Shown here piece after piece: positions 11,261 to 24,218 of a stretch of 60,000 bases of DNA. Source of the DNA: Antedon mediterranea (Eukaryota; Echinodermata; Crinoidea; Comatulida; Antedonidae); NCBI RefSeq assembly GCF_964355755.1, contig NC_092673.1, forward strand, positions 5,649,001 to 5,709,000. Direction: 5' to 3'. The notes beneath the pieces are model-generated. The model was not told the origin of the DNA and made no database searches. It worked only from the letters and a program-made list of their open reading frames with translations. Each line of letters begins with the position of its first letter. Positions within the stretch are counted from its first letter, which is position 1. The translations under genes and the position numbers were made by a program.

Positions 11261-14200
11261 ATATGAAATATATATTTAAGATTGTGTTAGCTTAATAGGC
11301 TTGTAAAAATTAACATGTTGTAGTAGGACTTTTAGGATTCTATTTATGTCCTAGTATAATTCAAATATCTGGCCAGCAAATCTGATGAATATTAGGGGAT
11401 GGGATTATACTTGAATCTATCAATGTAGAAACGTGAAACCTTGTCTGCCAGAGCCTGTAACAGTCTTGGGTTGACAGTAGGTCGCCTTGTGCTGAGATTG
11501 TAGAATTGTGAAACATTGTCTCATAGAAGGTTGATAGTGAGATTATGCCTTGTGTTGTAGCATTGTGAGAGCTTGTCTGACAGAAACAAGTTGACTAATG
11601 AGATTTTACACATTCCTGGTTTCTGAACCCAAATAAGACATGCAGAAGGTGCTCTCAGTTCTTAAATGGTTCTTTTTTCATAAAACTCACTGCTGTTTGT
11701 TAATAGCAAAATGTATACATTTAATTTTGATTCATTTAAGTCATGTACATATTAATTATGTATGATGGCAAAATAGAGAAGAAAAAATGGCCATTATGTG
11801 GCCAAGATATACAGTATAAAAGTGAAATTACCAGATATGTAATTTCATATTCCTTGATATATCATTTATTTAAGTACCCATTATATATAATATATAAATA
11901 CAATATATTTATTTTTCCTTGTAATTTATTATATGGAAAGTTCTACTTAAAGCTAAATGTTCTACTTAAGATTAATGTTGTACTTAAATATTTGATTTGT
12001 GCGATAGCTATTTAGAAATGTGTCCATTAATGTCTGTCATCAATTTGTTCAAAATCTGTTTTAATAGCCTGTAATTTATTAGGCCACAAATATTATGTGC
12101 AATTGTAATGATTAATTTCTTAACTATATAATTTTTACATGAAAATGATGACATCAAATCATGAACTTATTAATGTTTGACATCAATTCATCGTCTGACA
12201 TGATTTTCAGTAGGCCTAATGCAACCATTTTGACCAAATATATGACATCAATAAGTACTTAATTTCGTATAATGCAATACACATGAATATTGCATACATT
12301 TACTTGTATATGATGCAATCAAATGTAGCGAAATATATATTTCAATTCAATTCAATGACATCATACACATTTGACCGCATGAATATGTGACATACATATT
12401 TGACCCATGACTTTGTGACATCATACATATTTTACCCCATGGATGTATGACATCATACACATTTGACCCCATAAATGCATGACATACACATTTCTGTGAC
12501 ATCAAACACCAAAAATGATTGAATTTTCCTCATGTATACAGTGCAATGAATTTGTAAAAACAGACATTTTATATAAAAGTAAATAATTTGAGAAGATGCA
12601 ATAAATTTAGTGCAATTTTCAATATTTATTTATAGTAACAATAAGCAATAAATAATCATTTATTTATTAATCTTTTACGATGTCATACAGTAGATATAAA
12701 TAATTCTAAAAAAACTAAGCAAAAATAACAGTTTTTAGGTGTATTAGTAATTACCATCATATATGTGAAGAGACTAGTGTCTCTTGTAATTTTTTTAAAT
12801 AAAAACATGTTGCATTATTAGGACACCAACAATTATTATAACAATTTTTGTTTCTATATTTTCTATTCAAAGGACTAAAGGGTTATTTTGTATTTTTTAA
12901 TAACATTATTTGTTCAAAATTTTCATTTGTAGAAAAATTGATGGAACAAACCGAGTATGCTAAAATAAGGTAAAATGCAAGGCATTAACAGGGAGACAAC
13001 TTGATTTTTGTTTATATTTGATAACTGCTTGCTTTTTACACAGGCCTACTGCACAAGAAGAGTTTTAAATTTTGTATTTTATTTTATTAACCATCATTTG
13101 AGAGGATTACCTGTGTCGTTTTTTATTTAATTTCGGAATCCTCCTTTTATGAGAGTATTTAAAATCCTCAATTATTAAGTAGATTTTAAAGTGATTTATC
13201 CCTAAAGTAATTAGGATAGGCTATGTCAAAGGTTACACAGTAGCTATGATCTCTCCAGGACTATGACATCTTCACACATGTAGTAGCTTGGAAGAGCATG
13301 TTATAATTTTTCCATACTTTATAAAAGAACACTGCCGGTAGCACATTTGTTCAGTTAAGGTGTTTAGATATTAGTATATAAGCATATTACCGTCTATTAA
13401 AACCCCTCTTGTGTTTAACCTCAAATACCAGGGCCGTAATCATTTATATTATTATTTATATTAAAAACATCTTTGCCTCGTCTGTTTTTCACCCCTTGAT
13501 ACTGCCCTATACATCTGTCACTACACCATGTCTATTCAATCATATAATTAGTCAAATTTGTTTGACTCGTATATGTATGGTTTGAGACTTATAGACACTA
13601 GGGGACAATTTACTCTCCTGATTGCATTGCCAATCAAGTCAATATTCATTCTTATTGCATGCTTGTATGTGCATGTTGTCTGCATGCTTGTGTGATCATC
13701 GTACAGCACATTTTAATTTATTTAATGTTTTATTTTTTTTTGCAGATTTTGCTTTTTATGTTAAAATTCACAATATGCTATAAATTAATTAAATCTCAAT
13801 ACTTGCTAATTACATTTTAAAATATCAATTTACATTCATATTAAAATTTAAATCCCATTGTCATCTTATTTTTTTTGGTTGCTAAATTGAAATTGTGCAA
13901 ATTATGGAACTTTGAATCATACCTTTTGAATTTACAAATTTTTAATTTTTTTAAATAAAATTCAAACGTTAATTGCTCACATATGGCTTCATCGTCGGTC
14001 TGTTTGTGCATGTGGTTTTATTTCTGAATATTGTATTACTTGTACCATTAGTGCGAAGCCTGTTACCTATTTGATTAAAAACACATTCTCTTTGAGAATG
14101 AAAATAAAGATTATACTGTACATCCACCAACTAGTCCTACCCTTTACAGACATTTGGCATTTTGTAACTAATTCTTATACATATTTTCATTTACTAGAAT

Positions 14201-14287
14201 ATGCACTGAAGTATTTGTGATTCATTTATAGCTGCATGTTTTAGTCATTTATTATTTTGCGCTTTTTTTTGTTTTTGTCATTTTAAG
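11261..14287. other. Non-coding stretch: transporter 3' flank or alternative last intron
   Basis: No convincing gene. About 12150-12510 holds an imperfect tandem series of TGACATCATACACATTTGAC-like words. The open frame at 11743-12015 (90 codons) is low-complexity and unsupported. If the alternative transporter exon is used, this is its intron (11040-14287). Confidence 0.5.
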
Positions 14288-14373
14288 GTGATCAGTTGCC
14301 CGAACCTGTCATTGAAGAACCTTCACACAAATCAACAGAGGAATTAGTTAAAAGTGATACTTATATCGAGTAA
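14288..14373 (+). CDS. SLC5A7: Alternative last coding exon of choline transporter (predicted)
   Basis: A pyrimidine-rich tract ends in TTTTAAG at 14287 and opens a frame that stops at TAA 14371-14373. A strong donor (AAAG/GTGAGA) sits inside the terminal transporter exon, with the intron starting at 11040. Splicing 11039 to 14288 keeps the frame and replaces 57 tail residues by 28, ending in SDTYIE. The replaced tail ends in VDSYFNE, and both tails contain a KSD-type segment, so they may be related. The acidic dileucine EMGELI would be lost. This is inferred from sequence alone; RNA support is unknown. Confidence 0.55.
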
Positions 14374-14388
14374 TATATCAAATCGCAC

Positions 14389-14470
14389 GTCAATGTTTCG
14401 TTTTCACGTGGGTTCGCACATACCGATTGGCGCATAGCAGCGTTGAACATCGTGAAAACGGAACATTGAT
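14389..14470. repeat. Small inverted-repeat element
   Basis: CAATGTTTCGTTTTCACG and CGTGAAAACGGAACATTG form imperfect inverted ends around CATACCGATTGGCGCATAGC. A related copy sits within 8893-8980. Confidence 0.55.
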
Positions 14471-15050
14471 CTGTTCATCTTGTATTCATAGTATATAATC
14501 ATTTTTTATATATTTATTATTCCTTGCATCTTTCACCCAATCATATGTTGCAAATATATTGACGATCGGCAATTAATTATATTTTAAAAAGAATATTTTA
14601 ATTATTCCACTGCGTTCATACCAAATACAAATTCATTTTTGGATGGACGGACAAATTCAGACTATATATGTAGCCTACTTTTAAAACAAATTTTAATATA
14701 TTTGGTTTAGAGTGGTGGTTGTAGTTTCATATAAATGCAACATATAGAAATGTAATAACAAATATAAACTTTTAAAATAGGAAAATATTTTAATAAAACT
14801 TTACAATTTTGTGGTATATTTTGTATCATTTTCTCGGATTATTTTGTAACAAATTCTTTTCCCTTCTGCAACTGGAATGTGTCCGAAATAAGAGCACATA
14901 ATTGTATTCACCATTTGTATTATGTATGGTTCTATAATTATTTAGTATGTTTTATATTGTTCCATTTATCTTTTATTTCTTAAAATAATTTGCATAATTA
15001 ATTTCAAATGTGATTGTACTCAAAATATGGATTGAGAGTTTTGTGGGTTT

Positions 15051-15178
15051 TAAGCTTGTTTCCACTCGGATGCAACACAAGTAGGTAAGCTCAATTTGAC
15101 CAATCGTGACATGATGCAACATTCAAACGATCACTTGTGATTGGTCAATTCATTTGGTCCAAGTGGGAACCAAGAGTT
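15051..15178. repeat. Small MITE-like inverted-repeat element
   Basis: GCTTGTTTCCACTCGGA and TCCAAGTGGGAACCAAG are near-perfect inverted ends about 125 bp apart. Internally, ATTTGACCAATCGTGA and TCACTTGTGATTGGTCAA extend the pairing. No coding capacity. Confidence 0.6.
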
Positions 15179-15960
15179 GGGAGGGGATATTTGAAAAATA
15201 GTTACAACTTATGTATGTATTAAATCTGTAGTAGTTTGTTTAAATTTGTTTTAAAAAGTTATCAAATAATCAATCATTAATGTTTACAGGAATCAACATT
15301 GTTTTATAAAGTGAAAATAAAGGGAATATACAAAGCTTTAATTCCTGAAAACCATTGAAATTGTGAACATTCATATTTAGGATCAATGTACCAGAGATAT
15401 TTGTAGCAAACCTAAATTTATTAAACTATTTTATGTATAAGTGTATAAATATTGTAAGCATAATGATGGTAAAGTTTGTAGTACGTATAGCAATGTTCAA
15501 TCTGTTGTATTTTATTTGGCATAAGTTGGCTGTTAGTCATGAAAAGGTGGCCCTCTCGACCCAACCATGTGAATTCTTTTCAGTTTCCCTTGATGTCTCA
15601 AGCTCTGTATTCTTTATTTAAGAAACCATTGTCAGTTTTGTCCTAGATGTGCCCATGCATATATTTTTGTTAAAGTCACTGTATAAAATACGTTGTATTT
15701 GACACATGCTTGTAAGCAGGTGATTGTAGTTTGAAACAAAGATTCTGAGATATAAGGAGATAGTACCATTTATTTTTGGCTTTTATTACTACCTAAAAGA
15801 AAAAGGTATTTTAAACATTCAATACCAGTTTTAATTTTCCATTCTCTTACTGTATCTCCACATAACGGTTTTGTTTGATTATGGCATTATATGGCCAGTA
15901 AGGAAAATCGTGCGGCACTTGTACTATGTTATGGTTAAGGTTAGGCTTGTGGCCTATGCG
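15179..15960. other. Intergenic, nothing recognised
   Basis: AT-rich sequence up to the left junction of the tandem array. The open frame at 15433-15621 has no recognisable features. Confidence 0.5.
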
Positions 15961-16861
15961 ACAGGTGTCACATATGATGTACAAAGTATTCTAAAGATTA
16001 AATTACTAAACAATGCATATTTCACTGGTACTTCACTTTTGAAGCAATAAAGTTCTGTGACATAACAAGATAAATTAGCACATATGTGTATAATATATTA
16101 GTGAACACAAAAGCAATTAGCTTAAGTGTAACTATAATTGTGCAAGCCGGTAGCCAGGAGGGTTTGTAGGGTTTTCCTAAAGTGTCCAACAGCTGGTAAA
16201 TAGGTCTAACTTATGACACTAATGTTATGGCCAATTTAGCCAGCAGGCAAATTATTTTCATCTACTAGGTAGGCCCATGGAGAAATAAGTTAGGAACTTT
16301 TCTCCATGGTAGGCCTAAATCTACCTTTTTATGGAAAAAAGATCCCCCTTGCCCTGTAAAAATCCTGGCTACGGGCAGTTTTGCAATTGGACTAACATAA
16401 TGTAGTGCATTAGCCCATTTATTAGTATAAATGATACTAATTGTTAAGTTTATCCTTGTGATATAAGGTATATAATGTGTAAGGTAGATATGTATATGTA
16501 TATTGAAGATTAAAAAGATCACACCACCGATTTGGAATTTATTGTCCCTTTTCTCTTCATTTGCGTATTCTTTATTTCTCAGCACACATTTGATGAACAT
16601 GTAATCACCCCAGTACAGTACAAAAGAACTACAAGCCTACACAAGCCTACTGTGGTTTTTTCAGGAAACTCTACAATATGGAATTATGCGCTAATGTTAG
16701 ATATGATAAAAACTCCTGTGCTATAGCTCAGGTATTTTCTGATAAATCAAAATAAAGCAAAATAGTGTTGAGATGCACTCTCCCATGCCCAAACCAGCCT
16801 AGAAACATATTTTGGCGCATATAGTGGCCTATTGCCGAAAGCATCTAGGAAATCTGTCTAT

Positions 16862-18266
16862 TTGTGTGATAGGTACCCCTGGGAGTAGATGTGCACCTCC
16901 CCATGCCCTTTGTGTGTGATAGTTATCCCTGGGAGTAGATGTGCACCTCCCCATGCCCTTTGTGTGTGATAGTTATCCCTGGGAGTAGATGTGCACCTCA
17001 CCATGCCCATGTGTGTGATAGTTATCCCTGGGAGTAGATGTGCACCTCCTCATGCCCATGTGTGTGATAGTTACCCCTTGGAGTAGGTGTGCACCTCTCC
17101 ATGCCCCACTGTGTGTGATAGTCATCCCTGGGAGTAGATGTGAACCTCCCCTATGCCCCTGTGTGTGAAGTATGTGTGTGCTAGTTACCCAAGGGAGTAG
17201 ATGTGCACCTCCCCTATGACCCTGTGTGTGGAGTATGTGTGTGATAGTTACCCTTGGAAGTAGATGTGCACCTCCTCATGCCCCCCCCCCTCCCCATGTG
17301 TGTGATAGTTACCCTTGGAAGTAGATGTGCACCTCCTCATGCCCGCTGTGTGTTATAGTTATCCCTCGGAGTAGATGTGCACCTCCCCATGCCCCAGTGT
17401 ATGATAGTTACCCCTGCGAGTAGATGTGCACCTCCCCTATGCCCCTGTGTGTGGAGTATGTGTGAGATAGTTACCCATGGGAGTAGATGTGTACCTCCCC
17501 ATTCCCCCTGTGTGTGATAGTTACCCCTTGGAGTAGATGTGCACCTCCCCTATGCCCCTGTGTGGAGTATGTGTGTGTGATAGTTACCCCTGGGAGTAGT
17601 CATGTACTGTACCTCCCCACGCCCCCTGTGTGTGATAGTTATCCCTGGGAGTAAATGTGCACTTTCCCTATGACCCTGTGTGTGGAGTATGTGTGTGATA
17701 GTTACCCTTGGAGTAGGTGTGCACCTCCCCGTGCCCAACTGTGTGTGATAGCTATCCCTGGGAGTAGATGTGCACCTCCCTATGCCCCTGTGTGTGGAGT
17801 ATGTGTGTGATAGTTACCCTTGGGAGTAGATGTAAACCTTCCTATGCCCCCCTGTGTGTGATAGTTATCCTGGGAGTAAATGTGCACTTTCCCTATGACC
17901 CTGTGTGTGGAGTATGTGTGTGATAGTTACCCTTAGAAGTTGATGTGCACCTCCTCATGTCCCCCCCCCCCCCTGTGTGTGATAGTTACCCTTGGAAGTA
18001 GATGTGCACCTCCACATTCCCCCTGTGTGTTATAGTTATCCCTGGGAGTAGATGTGCACCTCCCCATGCCCCAGTGTTTGATAGTTACCCCTTAGAGTAG
18101 GTGTGCACCTCCCCATGCCCTACTGTGTGTGATAGTTATCCCTGAGAGTAGATGTGAACCTCCCCTATGCCCCTGTGTGTGGAGTATGTGTGTGATAGTT
18201 ACCCATGGGAGTAGATGTGTACCTCCCCATTCCCCCTGTGTGTGATAGTTACCCCTTGGAGTAGTT
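16862..18266 (+). repeat. Minisatellite in unit A (GTGTGTGATAGTTAYCC)
   Basis: About 25 variable units of 45-66 bp, each with GTGTGTGATAGTTA, CCCTGGGAGTAGATGTGCAC and CTCCCCATGCCC. A longer variant adds GTGTGGAGTAT. Frames across it are by-products. Confidence 0.95.
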
Positions 18267-18544
18267 GCGCCCCTATATAGTTTTTGATAAATTACTAATA
18301 ATGTTATGGTATCGATAGATTGTAAGCCAGCTGAATGGTTAGTTCTTGAGTCTCGTAATGTAACGCTGTAGTATTAGGTTAGGGTTAGAGAATTGATTTG
18401 ATACATATATATATATATATATATATTTAATATTTGTTTTACTCACCATCTTCTTTATTGACCATCATCTTTTCTCATCATTTTCTTAGAGGAATGTTTT
18501 TTTTTTGTTTTTGTTTTTTTTAATGAAAATATAACTTCAAGTCA

Positions 18545-18735
18545 ATGATAACAGCGCGCTTCATTGTTAAGCATTCAGGAAGACCATCATGATAACAGCG
18601 CGCTTCATTGTTAAGCATTCAGGTAGACCATCATGATAATCAGCGCGCTTCATTGTTAAGCATTCAGGTAGACCATCATGATAACAGCGCGCTTCATTGT
18701 TAAGCATTCAGGTAGACCATCATGATAACAGCGCG
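18545..18735 (+). repeat. 44-bp tandem repeat in unit A, 4.3 copies
   Basis: Unit ATGATAACAGCGCGCTTCAT followed by TGTTAAGCATTCAGGTAGAC and CATC. The last copy ends in GCGCGGCGCTTTATCGG. Downstream sequence leads into the 3' side of the ATPase relic. Confidence 0.95.
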
Positions 18736-19036
18736 GCGCTTTATCGGAAAATTTTTACTAGAATCGGTAGTATACATTTTTATTTTATTCGATGAGAAGT
18801 GTATAATAATTACGCGATGTTATTTCTTACAGTAAACATACTATCTGTACATAATCATTATAAAGTGCCCGTTTATCAATGGTATTCTGGCATGTGTAAT
18901 GATTAAAACAGAGAACGAGACGACTAAATTTCATTCGTTTTATTGGCAACACACACGCACAAAAAATGTATACAATGTAATTTATATAAGACCATAAACA
19001 TAATATGAATGCACGGAGGTATGGTATGAAATCATT

Positions 19037-19965
19037 TCATAACGTTTGTTTTGAGCACGTACACGGTGAAAGTTTCTTTTCACCAGTCTTGTAAACCAAT
19101 GGTCTGAATGCGTGCAGTTTGTCCTTTTCTATAATTGCATCTTCTACCAGTCTTATATGGCGTAAATAAGTGTCCACGCCGTGTCCAAATCGTTCTCTCA
19201 GTTTAATCTTCGTACCATCGGACAACATTCTAATCCACGCTTTTCTTCGTTGAACGTGCGACGGTTCGGCTTCAAGAAATTGTGGTTCTTCTAACTTGAA
19301 TCTTAATCTATCACGATCTACTACCTCGGTTGTTGGATTTCGAAGCGTTTGTGTCAGATACGGATTTTTACACTTGTGTACCGGTAGACTACCGCCGTTC
19401 TTTTCGGCCAATTGCTGAATGTCTAACGTCTGAAACACATCTCTTGTACTACGATCCACGTACATGATGGTTTTACGTTCATTCATATTTTTAAACACGC
19501 ACTTTTCCAATACACTCTTGATCATCGATTCGTCGGCTTTCACTTTATAATGCTTACACGCGTCTTCCAATGAATTCAACGTCAACAGATTTACGTGAAA
19601 GAATACGTTCGGTGGTGGTGTTTCCGAGATGATCAAAGAAGAATTTATCAAGTGTCTCAAGTCGTTTGTTAGCAAATTCACACCGTTTCTCAGCTCATCC
19701 GCTTCGAACTCGTCATTTACCAGAACGCGTATTCGATTACCTCGGCACGCGTTTTTATCTTTGAGCACAACCTTTGTGCACAATTCGAGTATTTTTTTCA
19801 AGCGCCTATGTTGTGGCAAAAAGGCGCTAACGTGTACCATAAAGGCTCGAGCGTTCGACGTTTCCAATACCAATCTGCACGTGTGATCGTTGTTCATCAC
19901 CGGCGGTGGCATCGGTAGTCTATCTCTGCTACCGTCATATGATCTGCATTTCAACACCCTTAAAC
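19037..19965 (-). pseudogene. 3' part of P-loop ATPase gene in unit A
   Basis: A 306-codon minus-strand frame homologous to the C-terminal part of the ORF at 24574-25806. It extends 22 codons further, to CSKQTL before the stop, because it lacks the TAC-to-TAG change seen in B and C. Upstream coding DNA is cut off at 19966, where inverted Ty3/gypsy integrase sequence begins. The region has no motif I recognise; it is basic, with many R/K-rich stretches. Codon third positions are richer in G and C than the flanks, as in the other copies. Confidence 0.75.
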
Positions 19966-20973
19966 TGTCGGCACTTCACTCCACTTCTGAGAATCATCTT
20001 GAGCCTTAAGCGAAACCTTTAGTTGGCGGTGAAAACGTTCAACTAATCCATCTGACATAAGATTCGACCACGTCCACATAGACTTGGTAGGACCACTACC
20101 TTCATCGGATGGTTATACTTACCTACTTACATGTATCGATCGCTTTACAAGATGGCCAGAAGCCATATCAATCACCAATATTACCGCTGAAACTGTAGCC
20201 AAAGCGTTTGTCACTGTTTGGGTATCCAGATTCGGCGCGCCATCCACCATCACTACAGACCGTGGTCGTCAGTTCGAATCGGCACTATTCACCGCCCTAT
20301 CTAACATGTTGGGCACAAAACGCATTCGAACAACATCTTACCATCCTATGTCTCCGGACAGCGGTCAAAGTTGATTTAGGCTGTTCTTCATCGGAACTGG
20401 TGTATGGAGCAACCCTGAAACTTCCAGGGCAGTTTGTCGCGCCTACTGATATCGCCTCACATGAACCTGCGAATTACGTACATATATTGCAAAGACACAT
20501 GCAGAATATTCGACCAGTGCCAACACGAGCGAATCAACGCACCGCACAAATCCACGACGATTTGCGTGAATGTACTCACGTGTTTGTTCGTTGCGATAGC
20601 GTAAAGAAACCTCTTCAGTCTCCTTACAATGGGCCATTTAAAGTTTTAAACAGAACTGACAAATACTTTGTTTTGAGCATCGCAGATAAACATGAAACTG
20701 TTAGTTTGGACAGACTAAAAGTCGCCTATGTTAATAATGATAAAGCTATTAACAACTTTCCAGAATCGTCAAGGCAACCGGAAGCAGTGCTTTCCTCAAC
20801 CGCAAGTACTATTCCAGTCGCACCTCCGCCACGGCAAACGCGTAGCGGACGACATGTACACTGGCCACGTAAGCTTGCAGATTATGATTATTGTGCTGGA
20901 AGTTTTATACTAGAAACATTTTTTTTTATTCATCGCTCGCTAACATTTCATTTGCGATCTAGAGGGGAGCTGA
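19966..20973 (+). pseudogene. Ty3/gypsy pol 3' end in unit A, internally inverted
   Basis: 20063-20374 encodes an integrase core ([37 protein letters not shown]). 20351-20890 encodes the pol C-terminus (LGCSSSELVYGATLKLPG, PLQSPYNGPFKVLNR, DRLKVAYV). The piece carrying the third catalytic acid ([10 protein letters not shown]) lies upstream at 19968-20048 on the opposite strand, so a small internal inversion broke the gene. A purine-rich tract (AGAGGGGAGC, 20961-20970) precedes the LTR. The copy is dead. Confidence 0.85.
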
Positions 20974-21242
20974 TGTAGAGGCAATTTGCATATGTGTTAG
21001 CAGGTGTAACGAACGGCATGCAAACCTTTTTATTCTTTGTCTCTCTCTCAACTACCGACCGTCGAACAAGCAGGACGTATTTGTTTTACTTACCGTTGTT
21101 TGTTAACTCAAGGAACTTTGCGTATCCTGTACATGTACAGAAGAAACTATATTATTGGAATATATTATGTGTATATAATTACGGAGCCAAGTATAAGAAG
21201 TTACTAATGATATTTGGACCCAATGCATGCTCTCACAACACA
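20974..21242 (+). repeat. LTR of Ty3/gypsy element, unit A
   Basis: Begins TGTAGAGGCAATTTGC right after the polypurine tract and probably ends near CTCACAACACA. Only one LTR per unit is present, so no intact provirus-like copy exists here. The right end is uncertain by a few bases. Confidence 0.65.
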
Positions 21243-22343
21243 GTATAGTGGGTAAGTTGGATCCTACTAAATGTCTAAACAGAAATATTTTTCAATGCTT
21301 CTCTCAAAATCCCCGAGCACTGTCACGTGTGGAACATAGCTATTTATCTTGGTTCGTTTTTTGACGTTCCACGACCCAATCGGCAATTGAAATGTTTAAA
21401 TGCATATTTTATTGTCGCCGTTGCTGAATCGTCTCGTTCTCGACAGGTGTCACATATGATGTACAAAGTATTCTAAAGATTAAATTACTAAACAATGCAT
21501 ATTTCACTGGTACTTCACTTTTGAAGCAATAAAGTTCTGTGACATAACAAGATAAATTAGCACATATGTGTATAATATATTAGTGAACACAAAAGCAATT
21601 AGCTTAAGTGTAACTATAATTGTGTAAGCCGGTAGCCAGGAGGGTTTGTAGGGTTTTCCTAAAGTGTCCAACAGCTGGTAAATAGGTCTAACTTATGACA
21701 CTAATGTTATGGCCAATTTAGCCAGCAGGCAAATTATTTTCATCTACTAGGTAGGCCCATGGAGAAATAAGTTAGGAACTTTTCTCCATGGTAGGCCTAA
21801 ATCTACCTTTTTATGGAAAAAAGATCCCCCTTGCCCTGTAAAAATCCTGGCTACGGGCAGTTTTGCAATTGGACTAACATAATGTAGTGCATTAGCCCAT
21901 TTATTAGTATAAATGATACTAATTGTTAAGTTTATCCTTGTGATATAAGGTATATAATGTGTAAGGTAGATATGTATATGTATATTGAAGATTAAAAAGA
22001 TCACACCACCGATTTGGAATTTATTGTCCCTTTTCTCTTCATTTGCGTATTCTTTATTTCTCAGCACACATTTGATGAACATGTAATCACCCCAGTACAG
22101 TACAAAAGAACTACAAGCCTACACAAGCCTACTGTGGTTTTTTCAGGAAACTCTACAATATGGAATTATGCGCTAATGTTAGATATGATAAAAACTCCTG
22201 TGCTATAGCTCAGGTATTTTCTGATAAATCAAAATAAAGCAAAATAGTGTTGAGATGCACTCTCCCATGCCCAAACCAGCCTAGAAACATATTTTGGCGC
22301 ATATAGTGGCCTATTGCCGAAAGCATCTAGGAAATCTGTCTAT

Positions 22344-23754
22344 TTGTGTGATAGGTACCCCTGGGAGTAGATGTGCACCTCCCCATGCCCTTTGTGTGTG
22401 ATAGTTATCCCTGGGAGTAGATGTGCACCTCCCCATGCCCTTTGTGTGTGATAGTTATCCCTGGGAGTAGATGTGCACCTCACCATGCCCATGTGTGTGA
22501 TAGTTATCCCTGGGAGTAGATGTGCACCTCCTCATGCCCATGTGTGTGATAGTTACCCCTTGGAGTAGGTGTGCACCTCTCCATGCCCCACTGTGTGTGA
22601 TAGTCATCCCTGGGAGTAGATGTGAACCTCCCCTATGCCCCTGTGTGTGAAGTATGTGTGTGCTAGTTACCCAAGGGAGTAGATGTGCACCTCCCCTATG
22701 ACCCTGTGTGTGGAGTATGTGTGTGATAGTTACCCTTGGAAGTAGATGTGCACCTCCTCATGCCCCTCCTCCCCATGTGTGTGATAGTTACCCTTGGAAG
22801 TAGATGTGCACCTCCTCATGCCCGCTGTGTGTTATAGTTATCCCTCGGAGTAGATGTGCACCTCCCCATGCCCCAGTGTATGATAGTTACCCCTGCGAGT
22901 AGATGTGCACCTCCCCTATGCCCCTGTGTGTGGAGTATGTGTGAGATAGTTACCCATGGGAGTAGATGTGTACCTCCCCATTCCCCCTGTGTGTGATAGT
23001 TACCCCTTGGAGTAGATGTGCACCTCCCCTATGCCCCTGTGTGGATTATGTGTGTGTGATAGTTACCCCTGGGAGTAGTCATGTACTGTACCTCCCCACG
23101 CCCCCTGTGTGTGATAGTTATCCCTGGGAGTAAATGTGCACTTTCCCTATGACCCTGTGTGTGGAGTATGTGTGTGATAGTTACCCTTGGAGTAGGTGTG
23201 CACCTCCCCGTGCCCAACTGTGTGTGATAGCTATCCCTGGGAGTAGATGTGCACCTCCCTATGCCCCTGTGTGTGGAGTATGTGTGTGATAGTTACCCTT
23301 GGGAGTAGATGTAAACCTTCCTATGCCCCCCTGTGTGTGATAGTTATCCTGGGAGTAAATGTGCACTTTCCCTATGACCCTGTGTGTGGAGTATGTGTGT
23401 GATAGTTACCCTTAGAAGTTGATGTGCACCTCCTCATGTCCCCCCCCCCCCCCCCGTGTGTGTGATAGTTACCCTTGGAAGTAGATGTGCACCTCCACAT
23501 GCCCCCTGTGTGTTATAGTTATCCCTGGGAGTAGATGTGCACCTCCCCATGCCCCAGTGTTTGATAGTTACCCCTTAGAGTAGGTGTGCACCTCCCCATG
23601 CCCTACTGTGTGTGATAGTTATCCCTGAGAGTAGATGTGAACCTCCCCTATGCCCCTGTGTGTGGAGTATGTGTGTGATAGTTACCCATGGGAGTAGATG
23701 TGTACCTCCCCATTCCCCCTGTGTGTGATAGTTACCCCTTGGAGTAGTTGCGCC
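22344..23754 (+). repeat. Minisatellite in unit B
   Basis: The same units in the same order as 16862-18266. It differs mainly in a C-run of 16 at about 23439 and a shorter C/T run at about 22765. Confidence 0.95.
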
Positions 23755-24027
23755 CCTATATAGTTTTTGATAAATTACTAATAATGTTATGGTATCGATA
23801 GATTGTAAGCCAGCTGAATGGTTAGTTCTTGAGTCTCGTAATGTAACGCTGTAGTATTAGGTTAGGGTTAGAGAATTGATTTGATACATATATATATATA
23901 TATATATATTTAATATTTGTTTTACTCACCATCTTCTTTATTGACCATCATCTTTTCTCATCATTTTCTTAGAGGAATGTTTTTTTTTTGTTTTTGTTTT
24001 TTTTAATGAAAATATAACTTCAAGTCA

Positions 24028-24218
24028 ATGATAACAGCGCGCTTCATTGTTAAGCATTCAGGAAGACCATCATGATAACAGCGCGCTTCATTGTTAAGCA
24101 TTCAGGTAGACCATCATGATAATCAGCGCGCTTCATTGTTAAGCATTCAGGTAGACCATCATGATAACAGCGCGCTTCATTGTTAAGCATTCAGGTAGAC
24201 CATCATGATAACAGCGCG
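24028..24218 (+). repeat. 44-bp tandem repeat in unit B
   Basis: Same 4.3 copies as at 18545-18735, including the ATAATC variant in copy 3. Confidence 0.95.

Larger units (their letters stand above)
15961..21442. repeat. Tandem unit A (5,482 bp), shorter and divergent copy
   Basis: Starts at ACAGGTGTCACATATG, as do units B and C, and ends at the same point before the next start. Unlike B and C it lacks the N-terminal two thirds of the ATPase gene, but keeps an integrase core (20063-20374) that they lack. It also keeps an unmutated tyrosine codon at the ATPase 3' end, where B and C have a stop, and lacks a GGCCTA insertion they share. It is therefore not a simple truncation of B or C. Confidence 0.95.

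Noticed and set aside
11743-12015. 90-codon frame downstream of the transporter
   Set aside because: Low-complexity Tyr/Ile/Lys content from AT-rich DNA, with no supporting signals.
16265-16600. 111-codon minus-strand frame repeated at 21747-22082 and 29101-29436
   Set aside because: Repeated only because it lies in the tandem units. It has no domain, no codon bias and no start context, and A/T-rich composition explains the open frame.
17550-17738. Open frames with a periodic protein in the minisatellite, also in B and C
   Set aside because: The frame follows the repeat unit and breaks whenever unit length changes; not a gene.
16862-18266. Regular repeats with spacers that could suggest a CRISPR-like array
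   Set aside because: The units are imperfect, directly abutting and of variable length, with no unique spacers or cas genes, in an animal genome. It is a minisatellite.
18376-18388. Telomere-like GTTAGGGTTAG at 18376, repeated in B and C
   Set aside because: Only two TTAGGG units in each copy, within the tandem unit; no sign of an interstitial telomere.
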